A stretch of DNA of 64,000 nt from Coprococcus phoceensis (GTDB taxonomy: Bacteria > Bacillota > Clostridia > Lachnospirales > Lachnospiraceae), in NCBI RefSeq assembly GCF_900104635.1, contig NZ_FNWC01000007.1:2021421-2085420 (forward strand), in the 5' to 3' direction. The position numbers were made by a program, and so were the translations under genes. The notes under the pieces were generated by a model. The model saw only the letters and a list, made by a program, of their open reading frames with translations, had not been told where the DNA came from and did not search any database. Below are positions 35,555 through 43,746 of the stretch, piece after piece. Positions within the stretch are counted from its first letter, which is position 1. Every line of letters starts with the position of its first letter.

Positions 35555-35600
35555 GTCAATTGGGGACGTAGTAAAATTCAATTTTACTACGTCCCCAATT
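35555..35600 (-). repeat. 46-bp palindromic repeat, copy 1 (downstream of adhE)
   Basis: A nearly perfect palindrome with 21-base arms (35558-35578 and 35580-35600) around one central base, rich in GGGGACG and CGTCCCC. With the flanking GTC, 46 bases are identical to the reverse complement of the copy at 49518-49563. It starts 6 bases past the adhE stop and could also end adhE transcription. The left flank holds GGGACAGGGG, a style seen beside REP-like elements. No transposase gene is adjacent. Confidence 0.85.
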
Positions 35601-35606
35601 TAATAA

Positions 35607-38219
35607 TTATTTTCCGTAATATACTTTTAAGTACATTTCTTTGATTTCTTTCATCAGTGGATATCTTGGGTTAGCACCTGTACACTGATCATCAAATGCC
35701 TGTTCAACCATATCATCTAATGTATCTAAGAAGTATTTCTCATCTACACCATAATCTTTGATTGTTTTCTCAATTCCTACTCTATCTTTTAATTCTTCGA
35801 TTTTTACTAAGAATTTTTCAAATGTATCTTTGTCATCTTTTCCAACAACACCGCAGAATCTAGCACATTCAGCATATCTTTCTAATGCGTGTGGATACTG
35901 ATATTGTGAGAATGTTCCCATCTTAGTAGGTACATCTGTTGCATTGAATTTCATAATTTCTGTGATTAACAATGCGTTGGCAACACCATGTGGTAAGTGA
36001 TGGAATGCACCTAATTTATGTGCCATTGAGTGGCATACTCCAAGGAATGCATTTGCGAATGCCATACCAGCCATGCAAGAAGCATCTGCCATTTTTTCTC
36101 TTGCTTTTGGATCATTTGCTCCGTTTTCATAAGCTGATGGAAGGTATTCAAAAATGTTCTTCATTGCTTTTAATGCAAGACCATCTGTATAATCTGTTGC
36201 CATGATTGATGCATATGCCTCTAAAGCATGTGTTAAAGCATCGATACCAGAAGCACTTGTCAGTCCTTTTGGCTGGCTCATCATATTGTCAGCGTCGATG
36301 ATCGCCATCTTAGGAAGTAATTCATAATCTGCTAACGGATATTTTACTCCTGTTTTTTCATCTGTGATAACTGCGAATGGTGTTACCTCAGAACCTGTTC
36401 CTGAAGATGTAGGGATTGCTACAAAGTAAGCTTTCTCTCCCATCTTAGGGAATGTATATACTCTCTTACGGATATCCATGAAACGCATTGCCATATCCAT
36501 GAAGTCTGCTTCTGGATGTTCGTACATTACCCACATGATCTTTCCGGCATCCATTGCTGAACCACCACCAAGAGCGATGATTACGTCTGGACCGAATGCT
36601 CTCATTGCCTCAGCACCTGCTTTTGCACATTCAAGTGTTGGGTCTGGAGCTACTTCGTAGAAGCATGTGTGCTGGATTCCCATCTCATCTAATTTTTCTT
36701 CGATACCTTTTACGTATCCATTGTGATATAAGAAGCTGTCAGTTACGATAAATGCTTTCTTTTTACCCATTACTGTTCCTAATTCATCAAGTGCAACAGG
36801 CATACATCCTTTTTTGAAGTAAACTTTTTCAGGTGCTCTAAACCAAAGCATATTCTCTCTCCTCTCAGCAACTGTTTTGATATTGATTAAGTGTTTTACA
36901 CCAACGTTTTCAGATACAGAGTTTCCACCCCATGATCCACATCCCAATGTAAGAGATGGTGCTAATTTGAAGTTGTAAAGATCACCGATTCCACCGTGAG
37001 AAGAAGGTGTGTTTACTAAGATACGGCATGTTTTCATTGCTGCTGCATGTTTTGCAAGCTTCTCTGTCTCTGCCGGATGAACATAGATAGAAGATGTATG
37101 TCCGTATCCACCGTCAGCTACAAGCTGCTCTGCTTTTGCAATTGCTTCATCAAATGTTTTTGCTTTGTACATAGCAAGTACCGGAGATAATTTTTCATGA
37201 GCAAATTCTTCAGAAATATCAACAGATTCCACTTCCCCGATTAGAATCTTTGTCTCTTCCGGTACTTTTACTCCTGCCAGTGCTGCGATTGTATGTGCTG
37301 ACTGACCTACGATTTTAGCGTTTAATGCACCGTTGATGATGATTGTCTTACGAACTTTTTCAATCTCATCTTTTTTCAGGAAATAACATCCTCTGAGTGC
37401 AAATTCATCTTTTACTTCTTTATAAACTTTTTCCAAAACAGTTACAGACTGTTCTGAAGCACAAATCATACCATTGTCAAATGTTTTTGAGTGGATGATT
37501 GAGTTAACTGCCAGTTTAACATCAGCTGTGTCATCGATGATAACCGGTGTGTTACCTGCACCAACACCAAGCGCCGGTTTTCCTGAAGAGTAAGCTGCTT
37601 TAACCATTCCAGGACCACCTGTTGCAAGAATGATGTCTGCGCTCTTCATTACTTCGTTTGTAAGCTCTAATGAAGGTACGTCGATCCATCCGATGATTCC
37701 TTCTGGTGCTCCAGCTTTTACAGCTGCTTCCAATACAACTTTTGCTGCTGCAATTGTCGCATTTTTTGCACGTGGATGTGGGCTGATGATGATTGCATTT
37801 CTTGTCTTTAATGCGATCAATGTCTTAAAGATTGCTGTCGAAGTTGGGTTTGTTGTAGGAATAACCGCTGCGATCAAACCGATTGGCTCTGCAATCTTCT
37901 TAATTCCATAAGCTTTATCTTCTTCAATAACTCCACATGTTTTTGTATCTTTATATGCATTGTAAATATATTCTGCTGCGTAATGATTCTTGATTACTTT
38001 ATCTTCAACGATACCCATACCAGTCTCTTCTACTGCCATCTTTGCCAATGGGATACGCTGTGTATTTGCTGCTACTGCTGCTTCAAAAAAGATCTTATCT
38101 ACTTGTTCCTGTGTAAATGTAGCAAATACTTTCTGTGCTTCTCTCATTGCTTCCATTTTTGCTACAAGAGCTTCTACGTTATCAATAATTCCTGGTACGT
38201 TCGTTTCCTTCTTTGACAT
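35607..38219 (-). CDS. adhE: Bifunctional acetaldehyde-CoA/alcohol dehydrogenase
   Basis: Reduces acetyl-CoA to ethanol in two NADH steps, the main redox outlet in many gut Clostridia; the protein forms spirosomes. 870 residues. The N-terminal aldehyde dehydrogenase domain (1-440) has PTTNPTSTAIFKTLIALKTR, GAGNTPVIID and the catalytic Cys in NGMICASEQSV. The C-terminal iron-dependent alcohol dehydrogenase domain (about 455-870) has GGGSAMDAGK, TSSGTGSEVTPFAVITD and the iron ligands around HALEAYAS and HSMAHKLGAFHHLPHG. A strong promoter lies about 45 bases upstream. Confidence 0.98.
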   Translation of the reverse strand: MSKKETNVPGIIDNVEALVAKMEAMREAQKVFATFTQEQVDKIFFEAAVAANTQRIPLAKMAVEETGMGIVEDKVIKNHYAAEYIYNAYKDTKTCGVIEEDKAYGIKKIAEPIGLIAAVIPTTNPTSTAIFKTLIALKTRNAIIISPHPRAKNATIAAAKVVLEAAVKAGAPEGIIGWIDVPSLELTNEVMKSADIILATGGPGMVKAAYSSGKPALGVGAGNTPVIIDDTADVKLAVNSIIHSKTFDNGMICASEQSVTVLEKVYKEVKDEFALRGCYFLKKDEIEKVRKTIIINGALNAKIVGQSAHTIAALAGVKVPEETKILIGEVESVDISEEFAHEKLSPVLAMYKAKTFDEAIAKAEQLVADGGYGHTSSIYVHPAETEKLAKHAAAMKTCRILVNTPSSHGGIGDLYNFKLAPSLTLGCGSWGGNSVSENVGVKHLINIKTVAERRENMLWFRAPEKVYFKKGCMPVALDELGTVMGKKKAFIVTDSFLYHNGYVKGIEEKLDEMGIQHTCFYEVAPDPTLECAKAGAEAMRAFGPDVIIALGGGSAMDAGKIMWVMYEHPEADFMDMAMRFMDIRKRVYTFPKMGEKAYFVAIPTSSGTGSEVTPFAVITDEKTGVKYPLADYELLPKMAIIDADNMMSQPKGLTSASGIDALTHALEAYASIMATDYTDGLALKAMKNIFEYLPSAYENGANDPKAREKMADASCMAGMAFANAFLGVCHSMAHKLGAFHHLPHGVANALLITEIMKFNATDVPTKMGTFSQYQYPHALERYAECARFCGVVGKDDKDTFEKFLVKIEELKDRVGIEKTIKDYGVDEKYFLDTLDDMVEQAFDDQCTGANPRYPLMKEIKEMYLKVYYGK

Positions 38220-38263
38220 ATCAATATCCTCCGTAAGTGTTGTATTTCTTTACTACGAGGCTT

Positions 38264-38292
38264 AGTATACTACCTCGTTAAATATTTGTCAA
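38264..38292 (-). promoter_or_regulatory. Promoter of adhE, with a possible redox operator
   Basis: Minus-strand TTGACA (38287-38292), 17-base spacer, TATACT (38264-38269). The -35 overlaps the palindrome CAATATATTG (38290-38299), and ACGAGG/CCTCGT arms flank the -10. A TTGT-AATATAT-style palindrome at an adhE promoter could be a Rex site, but the match to the Rex consensus is incomplete. The rest of the 309-base gap up to 38528 is AT-rich. It holds a second TATAAT near 38460 and two copies of AGTCGTAAAT, and I see no gene in it. Confidence 0.6.
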
Positions 38293-38528
38293 TATATTGT
38301 CTCCTTTTTTCTCATTTACGACTTTTTACACAATGAATTTTCCATTTTTTTTATTTCATTATGCAATTTATACAGTACAGAAATAAGTTTTTTCTGGTTT
38401 TTGACTTGCAAATACTTGTTTTTCAACCTTTTCTCACATTATAACTATTTACGACTCTCTTTGTGAATATCTGTTTACGTTCTTCCCAAAGCACATTATC
38501 GTTAATATAATAACAATCATTTCTGTTT

Positions 38529-40709
38529 TTACAGTTTCAACTTCGCGAATGCATCTGCAAATGCAGTATTCACCGGCTCTTCTTTTTGCTGTTTCAAATA
38601 CCTCTGTACATCCTTTTTGCTCACGCCTGCACCTTCTTTTTCCCGTCTCGCCTTAAATGCTGACATCTTTTCTTTATGACCGCAAGTATTACATACAAAT
38701 TGTTCTTCATCCCCTTTTTTGATGATCTCCATCTTCTTATGACATTGCGGGCATCTTGCATTGGAAATCCTTGCAACCACCTCTTTATGTCCGCACTCTC
38801 TGTCCTGACATACAAGCATCCTTGCATTCTTCCCGTTTACCGCGAGCATCGGTTTCCCACAATCCGGACACTTTTTATTTGTCATGTTATCATGTCGGAA
38901 TGTTCCGGTTCCACCTTTGATCTCGTCGATGATCTCCACCGTATATCCTTTGATCTCCTGAAGGAAGGTTTCTTTTCTTAGTTTCCCTTTTGCAATATTG
39001 GAAAGCTTCATTTCCCAGTCTGCTGTTAATTCCGGTTTCCGCAAATCTTCCGGCACAAGTTCCAAAAGCTGTTTCCCCTTCGACGTAATGTAAATCTCTT
39101 TTCCACGCAATTCCATCAGATAAGAATGGAATAGCTTGTCGATAATGTCCGCTCTTGTAGCAACTGTTCCAAGCCCTCCGGTCTGGCCTAATGTTTTAAC
39201 CGCCTGTTTATCGCGGGATTCCATATACTTCACCGGATTTTCCATGGCAGACAATAATGTTGCCTCATTAAATCTTGCCGGCGGCTTTGTCTTTCCACTG
39301 GCCATCTGCACCTGTTGTACGGGAAGTGCTGCCCCTTTGTTCACTTCCGGAAGTGACTGTTCTGACAACTGTTCTTCCACATCTGTCTCATCTCCGTCTC
39401 CCAGTTCATAGACTTCTTTCCAGCCCGCATGTTTTACGATTTTTCCTCTCGCAGCAAATCGTTCTCCTGCCGCTTTCCCAAGCAATGTCGTCTGCTCATA
39501 CTCAAACGGCGGATAGAGAACACTCAAAAATCTGCGGACAACGAGATCATAAATTTTTCGCTCCTCGTTTGTCATATGCTCCAACTGCACAAACTGCTCG
39601 GTCGGGATGATCGCATGGTGATCGCTTACTTTCTTGTCATCCACAAATGATTTGTTGACCTTGATCGGCTTCATAATCAGGCTTCCCGCAAGCTTTTTAT
39701 ATGGACCTACACTTACTGCTCGCAGTCTGTCTTTCAAAGTGTCAACCACATCATTTCCGATATATTTGGAATCTGTTCTCGGATAGGTCAATACTTTATG
39801 GTTCTCATACAGGCGCTGCATGATGTTCAATGTCTCTTTTGCGGAGAAGCCAAATCGCCTGTTGGCATCTCTCTGTAATTCTGTCAGGTCATATAATCCT
39901 GGCGCAAATGATTTCTTCGCAGATTTTTCCACCTGTTCCACGACCATAATTTCACCATTCAAATCTTCTGCCAGCTTTTCTATTCGTTCTTTTGAAAATG
40001 AACGGTAGCTTCCCGACTTTTGATCCTGCCATGTCCACTTGATTTTTCCTGCCTGCACAGTCACACCATAGTACTCTTTCGGCTGGAATGTGCGAATCTC
40101 TTCCTCCCGCTTTGCAATCATCGCAAGTGTCGGTGTCTGTACACGCCCGCAAGACAGCTGCGCGTTGTATTTGCACGTTAACGCTCTTGTTGCATTGATT
40201 CCTACAAGCCAGTCCGCCTCTGCTCTTGAGACTGCCGCTGCGTACAAATCATTGTATTTCCTTCCATCCACAAGCTTTGCAAATCCTTCTTTGATCGCCT
40301 TATCTGTCACGGAAGAAATCCAAAGTCTTTTGATTGGCTTGTGGCAATTTGCTTTTTCCAGAATCCACCTTGCCACAAGTTCTCCTTCACGTCCGGCATC
40401 TGTGGCGATGATGATATCCCCTACATCTTTTCGAAACATCTGTGTCTTCACCGCATTGTACTGTTTTGCCGTTTTCTTAATGACAACCAGTTCCATCTTC
40501 TTAGGCATCATCGGAAGCACCTGCATGTTCCACTCCTTGAATTTTTTATCATACCCTTCCGGATCCGCAAGTGTTACAAGATGTCCTAATGCCCATGTAA
40601 CGATATATTGATTTCCCTCGATTGCTCCGGAAATATTTTTATTACACTTCAGTACTCTGGCAATGTCTCTTGCCACAGACGGTTTCTCTGCAATTACTAA
40701 TGATTTCAT
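38529..40709 (-). CDS. topB: DNA topoisomerase III
   Basis: A type IA topoisomerase that decatenates single-strand-linked DNA. 726 residues. The TOPRIM domain has the metal acidic residues in IATDAGREGE. The catalytic Tyr is in VLTYPRTDSKYIG near residue 305. The strand-passage gate is QTPTLAMIAKREEEI, with PARFNEATLLSAMENP later. The tail carries two zinc ribbons (CPDCGKP to CQDRECGHK, and CPQCHKK to CNTCGHK). It is 22 bases downstream of the small retron-linked ORF and could be cotranscribed with it, but it is a full housekeeping enzyme. Confidence 0.97.
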   Translation of the reverse strand: MKSLVIAEKPSVARDIARVLKCNKNISGAIEGNQYIVTWALGHLVTLADPEGYDKKFKEWNMQVLPMMPKKMELVVIKKTAKQYNAVKTQMFRKDVGDIIIATDAGREGELVARWILEKANCHKPIKRLWISSVTDKAIKEGFAKLVDGRKYNDLYAAAVSRAEADWLVGINATRALTCKYNAQLSCGRVQTPTLAMIAKREEEIRTFQPKEYYGVTVQAGKIKWTWQDQKSGSYRSFSKERIEKLAEDLNGEIMVVEQVEKSAKKSFAPGLYDLTELQRDANRRFGFSAKETLNIMQRLYENHKVLTYPRTDSKYIGNDVVDTLKDRLRAVSVGPYKKLAGSLIMKPIKVNKSFVDDKKVSDHHAIIPTEQFVQLEHMTNEERKIYDLVVRRFLSVLYPPFEYEQTTLLGKAAGERFAARGKIVKHAGWKEVYELGDGDETDVEEQLSEQSLPEVNKGAALPVQQVQMASGKTKPPARFNEATLLSAMENPVKYMESRDKQAVKTLGQTGGLGTVATRADIIDKLFHSYLMELRGKEIYITSKGKQLLELVPEDLRKPELTADWEMKLSNIAKGKLRKETFLQEIKGYTVEIIDEIKGGTGTFRHDNMTNKKCPDCGKPMLAVNGKNARMLVCQDRECGHKEVVARISNARCPQCHKKMEIIKKGDEEQFVCNTCGHKEKMSAFKARREKEGAGVSKKDVQRYLKQQKEEPVNTAFADAFAKLKL

Positions 40710-40731
40710 GTCTTATTTTCCCATCCTAATT

Positions 40732-40989
40732 TTATTTTCTAATCAAAGAAGCAGCCTCTTCATAATCTTCTTTTTTCACATACACTACATATTCATACAT
40801 AAGTTCCGGTTTTTCTCCGCATGTCCCAGTTACCGCACGCGTTCTTCCACCCAAAGCCGAACCACTACTTCGATTCACGGTCTTCACTTCATACGGCATA
40901 TGGTTTTTGGCAAGAATATCCCTGACTTCCGCCTGTTTTTCCATACTTGCTGTGACAATCAATTCTTTTCTGTTAAAAATCGTAATCAT
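40732..40989 (-). CDS. 85-residue protein translationally coupled to the retron RT (DUF2007-like?)
   Basis: The ATG at 40989 overlaps the RT stop (ATGA), with GGAGG six bases before it, so the two are coupled. The protein starts MITIFNRKELIVTASMEKQA, continues VRDILAKNHMPYEVKTVNR, and ends VYVKKEDYEEAASLIRK. This looks like a small alpha/beta fold of the DUF2007 'signal transducing protein' type. Resemblance by eye only. An upstream in-frame start at 41136 lies inside the RT gene without a ribosome site. Similar proteins may occur away from retrons, so an effector role is only a hypothesis. Confidence 0.72.
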   Translation of the reverse strand: MITIFNRKELIVTASMEKQAEVRDILAKNHMPYEVKTVNRSSGSALGGRTRAVTGTCGEKPELMYEYVVYVKKEDYEEAASLIRK

Positions 40990-41987
40990 GGTTTTCCTCC
41001 TTTGCACTGCCTTTGTATTCTCAACAAGTTCTTCCGAACTTCCTGAAACGTACAATCCTCCGGATTTACCTGCAAAATGTAATTCACCTTTCCCATCAGA
41101 TGCTGAAGGTACCGCTCTTCTCCTTTTTGCAGCCACATTTGCGCCCCAGTTCTCTGTAAATGCTCCTGTACTCCATATTTTCCACAGTAATAGACAGCCT
41201 GTCTGACATCTCTCCGATATGTTTTAGACACCTGCGCTTTTTCATTGACAACGATTCCGGTCACAGATTGTCTGTTATATTGTTTCAGCACTTTCGTCTT
41301 TTTCAAATTCAATTCAAATCCAAGTACCTGAAGGTAACTTCTTACTTTTTGTTTTACTTCCCGCACATCAAATTTCCCGGAAAACGTCATGTCATCACAA
41401 TATCTTGTATAACAAATTTCCCGCTCTTCACACCATTTTCCCATATATTGGTCAAAGGAAAACATCACCAGATTTGATATCATCGGTGATGTCGGTGCTC
41501 CTTGCGGAAGATAGTCCCTGTAACAGCAAAGTTGGGTCAGCAGTGTACGCACTGCCGGCGGATAATATTCTCCCGAAAAAACACACTGGTACACCATAAT
41601 ATATGTAATATTTTCAAAAAAATCTTTGATATCCAACTCCAAAATTGTTTCTGCACCGACATGTGCAAACGCATTGTCACGAATCCTTCTCCCCGGACAA
41701 TAGGCTTTTGCGTACTTTGAAACTTTCTCTTCACTTAATATTATTCGCAGAATATTTTTCTGCATCGTATGCAGAAGATAATCCGGAACAAGCAGTTTGC
41801 GCCTGCCACCTTTCTTTTTCGGAATAAAAACTTCACGATAGTGTTCTTCTATGTGATTACTGACCGCATAGATACATTTCAACGTTTTTTCTTTCGGAAC
41901 ATTTGCCCTTTCCAGTAAGTTCAAAGAAAGAATTGCCTCTTTGTCTTCCTCTTTCGAGCGATGCTGCCATAATCTTTGATTATCCAT
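40986..41987 (-). CDS. Retron-type reverse transcriptase
   Basis: A 333-residue RNA-directed DNA polymerase that should copy the msr-msd RNA just upstream into multicopy single-stranded DNA. RT motifs are the first catalytic Asp119 in LELDIKDFF, LPQGAPTSPMISNL, and the active site YCDD at 196-199 in RYCDDMTFSG. Two retron-specific marks are present: NAFAH at 105-109 (the NAxxH motif) and VTG at 242-244 in SVTGIVVNE. No maturase, Cas1 or endonuclease domain is present, which argues against a group II intron or a DGR. The ATG follows AAAGGA. Order in the unit: ncRNA, RT, 85-residue protein. Confidence 0.95.
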   Translation of the reverse strand: MDNQRLWQHRSKEEDKEAILSLNLLERANVPKEKTLKCIYAVSNHIEEHYREVFIPKKKGGRRKLLVPDYLLHTMQKNILRIILSEEKVSKYAKAYCPGRRIRDNAFAHVGAETILELDIKDFFENITYIMVYQCVFSGEYYPPAVRTLLTQLCCYRDYLPQGAPTSPMISNLVMFSFDQYMGKWCEEREICYTRYCDDMTFSGKFDVREVKQKVRSYLQVLGFELNLKKTKVLKQYNRQSVTGIVVNEKAQVSKTYRRDVRQAVYYCGKYGVQEHLQRTGAQMWLQKGEERYLQHLMGKVNYILQVNPEDCTFQEVRKNLLRIQRQCKGGKP

Positions 41988-42015
41988 AATCTATCCTTTT
42001 CTTTCCAAAAATAAA

Positions 42016-42206
42016 AAAGCAGGAACAATACAATAAAGTGATTCCGTAAGATGCGTAGATGTACTCGGACCGCAAGGTCCATGCACACGAAGTGTGCAAA
42101 AGTACCTCGAAGCAGCTTATCGTTTCATCGTTTCATCTCCTGTACCGGGCAGCGACTCGCTCCCCTGCCAAAACATCTGTCTTGGATATGCTATCGTTCC
42201 TGCTGT
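42016..42206 (-). ncRNA. Retron msr-msd RNA
   Basis: About 190 bases between the activase stop and the RT. The two ends pair: a1 (42192-42204) with a2 (42018-42030), 13 bp with one G-U, as retron RNAs require. The G at 42191 just inside a1, in context TAGC, is the likely 2'-branching guanosine. The msr part has a GC-rich hairpin (42147-42172). The msd part has a junction: GTACT/AGTAC (42061-42065 and 42101-42105) closes two perfect stem-loops, GGACC-GCAA-GGTCC and TGCACAC-GAA-GTGTGCA (plus-strand reading). A consensus promoter would start the RNA at a1. Confidence 0.85.
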
Positions 42207-42212
42207 TATTCA

Positions 42213-42241
42213 ATTATAATACTATTTCTTCTCTTCCGCAA
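42213..42241 (-). promoter_or_regulatory. Promoter of the retron RNA
   Basis: Minus-strand TTGCGG (42236-42241), exactly 17 bases, TATAAT (42213-42218). The predicted start, 6-7 bases on, is the first base of the a1 region. The -35 lies inside the last codons of the activase gene, so the retron unit is packed tightly behind it. Confidence 0.72.
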
Positions 42242-42980
42242 GATATGCCGCACCAAGTGCCCCCGCAAATCTTCCAAATTCTTCCGGCATCACATATTTT
42301 CCCAATCTTTCTGACAAACGTGCCGTAAAGTAAGTGCTGTGGCTTAGGCCCCCTGTCAATATGATTGTATCTGCCAACGCCTGTCTCTGCGCAAGCTGCG
42401 CCACCTTTACCACAACGGATTCAATCACACCGGCCGCAATATCCTCTTTTGCCCGTCCTTCTCCGATATAACTGATTACTTCTGATTCCGCAAACACGGT
42501 GCACAAAGAACTAATAGGGATACTCTTTCCTTGTTTTGCCAAGTCAAACAGCTCATCCAGCGTAATACCCAGTCTGTTTGCCATGATCTCTAAAAATTTT
42601 CCAGTTCCCGCAGAACATTTATCATTCATAAGGAAATCCATCACCACACCGTTACTTACCTGGATAACTTTTGTATCCTGTCCCCCCACATCGATGATCG
42701 TACAGTCTCCACTGGCAAGCTCCCGCCCGCCTCTTGCATGGCAGGTAATTTCTGTTATGACTTTGTCTGCAAAATCAACCGCAACTCTTCCGTAACCGGT
42801 TGCTACCACTTTAGTCTCCTGTGCTGTCACATCAACCCCTGCATTTTTCAGACGTTCTCGTATGATGTTTGTCGTCTCCTTACTGCTCCATCCCGTCGGC
42901 AGTACAAAATACATCTCATTGTCTCCACGCACTACGACCTTGGATGCAGTAGATCCAATGTCGATTCCTACATAGTTCAT
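42222..42980 (-). CDS. 2-hydroxyacyl-CoA dehydratase activase (HgdC family), orphan
   Basis: A 252-residue BadF/BcrA-type ATPase that, as a dimer with one [4Fe-4S] cluster, drives electrons into (R)-2-hydroxyacyl-CoA dehydratases. It has GIDIGSTASKVVV (phosphate loop 1), VVATGYGRVAV, IIDVGGQDTKVI, the cluster Cys in NDKCSAGTGKF, the second Cys in SLCTVFAESEVI, and LTGGLSHS. No dehydratase subunits are nearby, so it either serves a distant dehydratase or has another reductive role. It starts 25 bases after truA. The retron promoter overlaps its 3' end. Confidence 0.93.
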   Translation of the reverse strand: MNYVGIDIGSTASKVVVRGDNEMYFVLPTGWSSKETTNIIRERLKNAGVDVTAQETKVVATGYGRVAVDFADKVITEITCHARGGRELASGDCTIIDVGGQDTKVIQVSNGVVMDFLMNDKCSAGTGKFLEIMANRLGITLDELFDLAKQGKSIPISSLCTVFAESEVISYIGEGRAKEDIAAGVIESVVVKVAQLAQRQALADTIILTGGLSHSTYFTARLSERLGKYVMPEEFGRFAGALGAAYLAEEKK

Positions 42981-43005
42981 ACTCTTTCCTCCTCAAGCAT
43001 ACTTT

Positions 43006-43743
43006 CTATTCATATCGAATCTCTGCCAGTATCAGACCATGTGGAGGTGCCGTCACTCCGGCAGCCTTTCGGTCTTTCGCCTCTAAAATCTCTTTCACCT
43101 TTTCCGGCTCATAAAATCCACGTCCGACACGGATCAGTGTTCCCACGATAATGCGAACCATGTTGTAGAGAAAACCATTTCCGCTGATTCGGATCGTAAT
43201 CTCCTCTCCATCTTTCAAAATCTCAAGCTCAGTAACTGTCCGCACCGTGTCTTCCACATCTGTCCGCACATTGCAGAAACTGACAAAATCATGTTCTCCA
43301 ATCAGATATCCTGCTGCCTTTCGCATCTTTTCAACATCCAGATCATAGGATACAAAATAATTTGTAAGCCGTTTTGTCGGAATCGGAATCCTCATATTTA
43401 AAATATGGTACTCGTAAGTCTTACTGCAGTCACAGTACCTGGGATGAAAATCTTCTGCCACCTCTTCTGACTTTACAATAACGATATCCTCCGGCAATCT
43501 CTGATTCAATGCATAGGAAATCCGCTCCGGCGGAATCGTCGTATGCGTGTCAAACACTGCAACATTTCCAAGGGCATGCACTCCTGAATCAGTCCGACTT
43601 GCCCCAATCACCTGAATATCCTCACCAGTCAACTTTTTTAATGCCTTGTTTACTACTTCTTCTACCGTAATTCCGTTCGGCTGTACCTGCCAACCACAAT
43701 AATTTGTGCCGTCATAGGCAATTGTCAACTTTATTCGCTTCAT
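43006..43743 (-). CDS. truA: tRNA pseudouridine(38-40) synthase
   Basis: Makes pseudouridine at positions 38-40 in the anticodon stem. The 245 residues have the conserved start IKLTIAYDGTNYCGWQVQPN, catalytic Asp in GASRTDSGVHALGNVAVFDT, YEYHILN and FLYNMVRIIVGTLIRVG. Length is normal. It is 3 bases downstream of ecfT, in the usual Firmicutes order ecfA-ecfT-truA. Confidence 0.97.
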   Translation of the reverse strand: MKRIKLTIAYDGTNYCGWQVQPNGITVEEVVNKALKKLTGEDIQVIGASRTDSGVHALGNVAVFDTHTTIPPERISYALNQRLPEDIVIVKSEEVAEDFHPRYCDCSKTYEYHILNMRIPIPTKRLTNYFVSYDLDVEKMRKAAGYLIGEHDFVSFCNVRTDVEDTVRTVTELEILKDGEEITIRISGNGFLYNMVRIIVGTLIRVGRGFYEPEKVKEILEAKDRKAAGVTAPPHGLILAEIRYE

Positions 43744-43746
43744 ACT

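Noticed and set aside
38287..38300. Definite Rex operator at adhE
   Set aside because: CAATATATTG is palindromic and well placed, but the match to the TTGTTAA/TTAACAA consensus is partial, so it is mentioned only as a possibility.
38529..40709. topB as a TOPRIM-type retron effector
   Set aside because: It is a complete housekeeping topoisomerase III with gate and zinc ribbons, not a TOPRIM nuclease; proximity alone does not support an effector role.
40990..41136. N-terminal extension of the 85-residue retron-linked protein
   Set aside because: The extra 49 codons overlap the RT C terminus in another frame and lack a ribosome site; the ATG at 40989 has GGAGG and an ATGA overlap.
42051..42328. 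Two plus-strand frames of 87 and 89 codons over the retron RNA
   Set aside because: They run across the inverted repeats and the activase end, have no ribosome site, and their translations are not protein-like.
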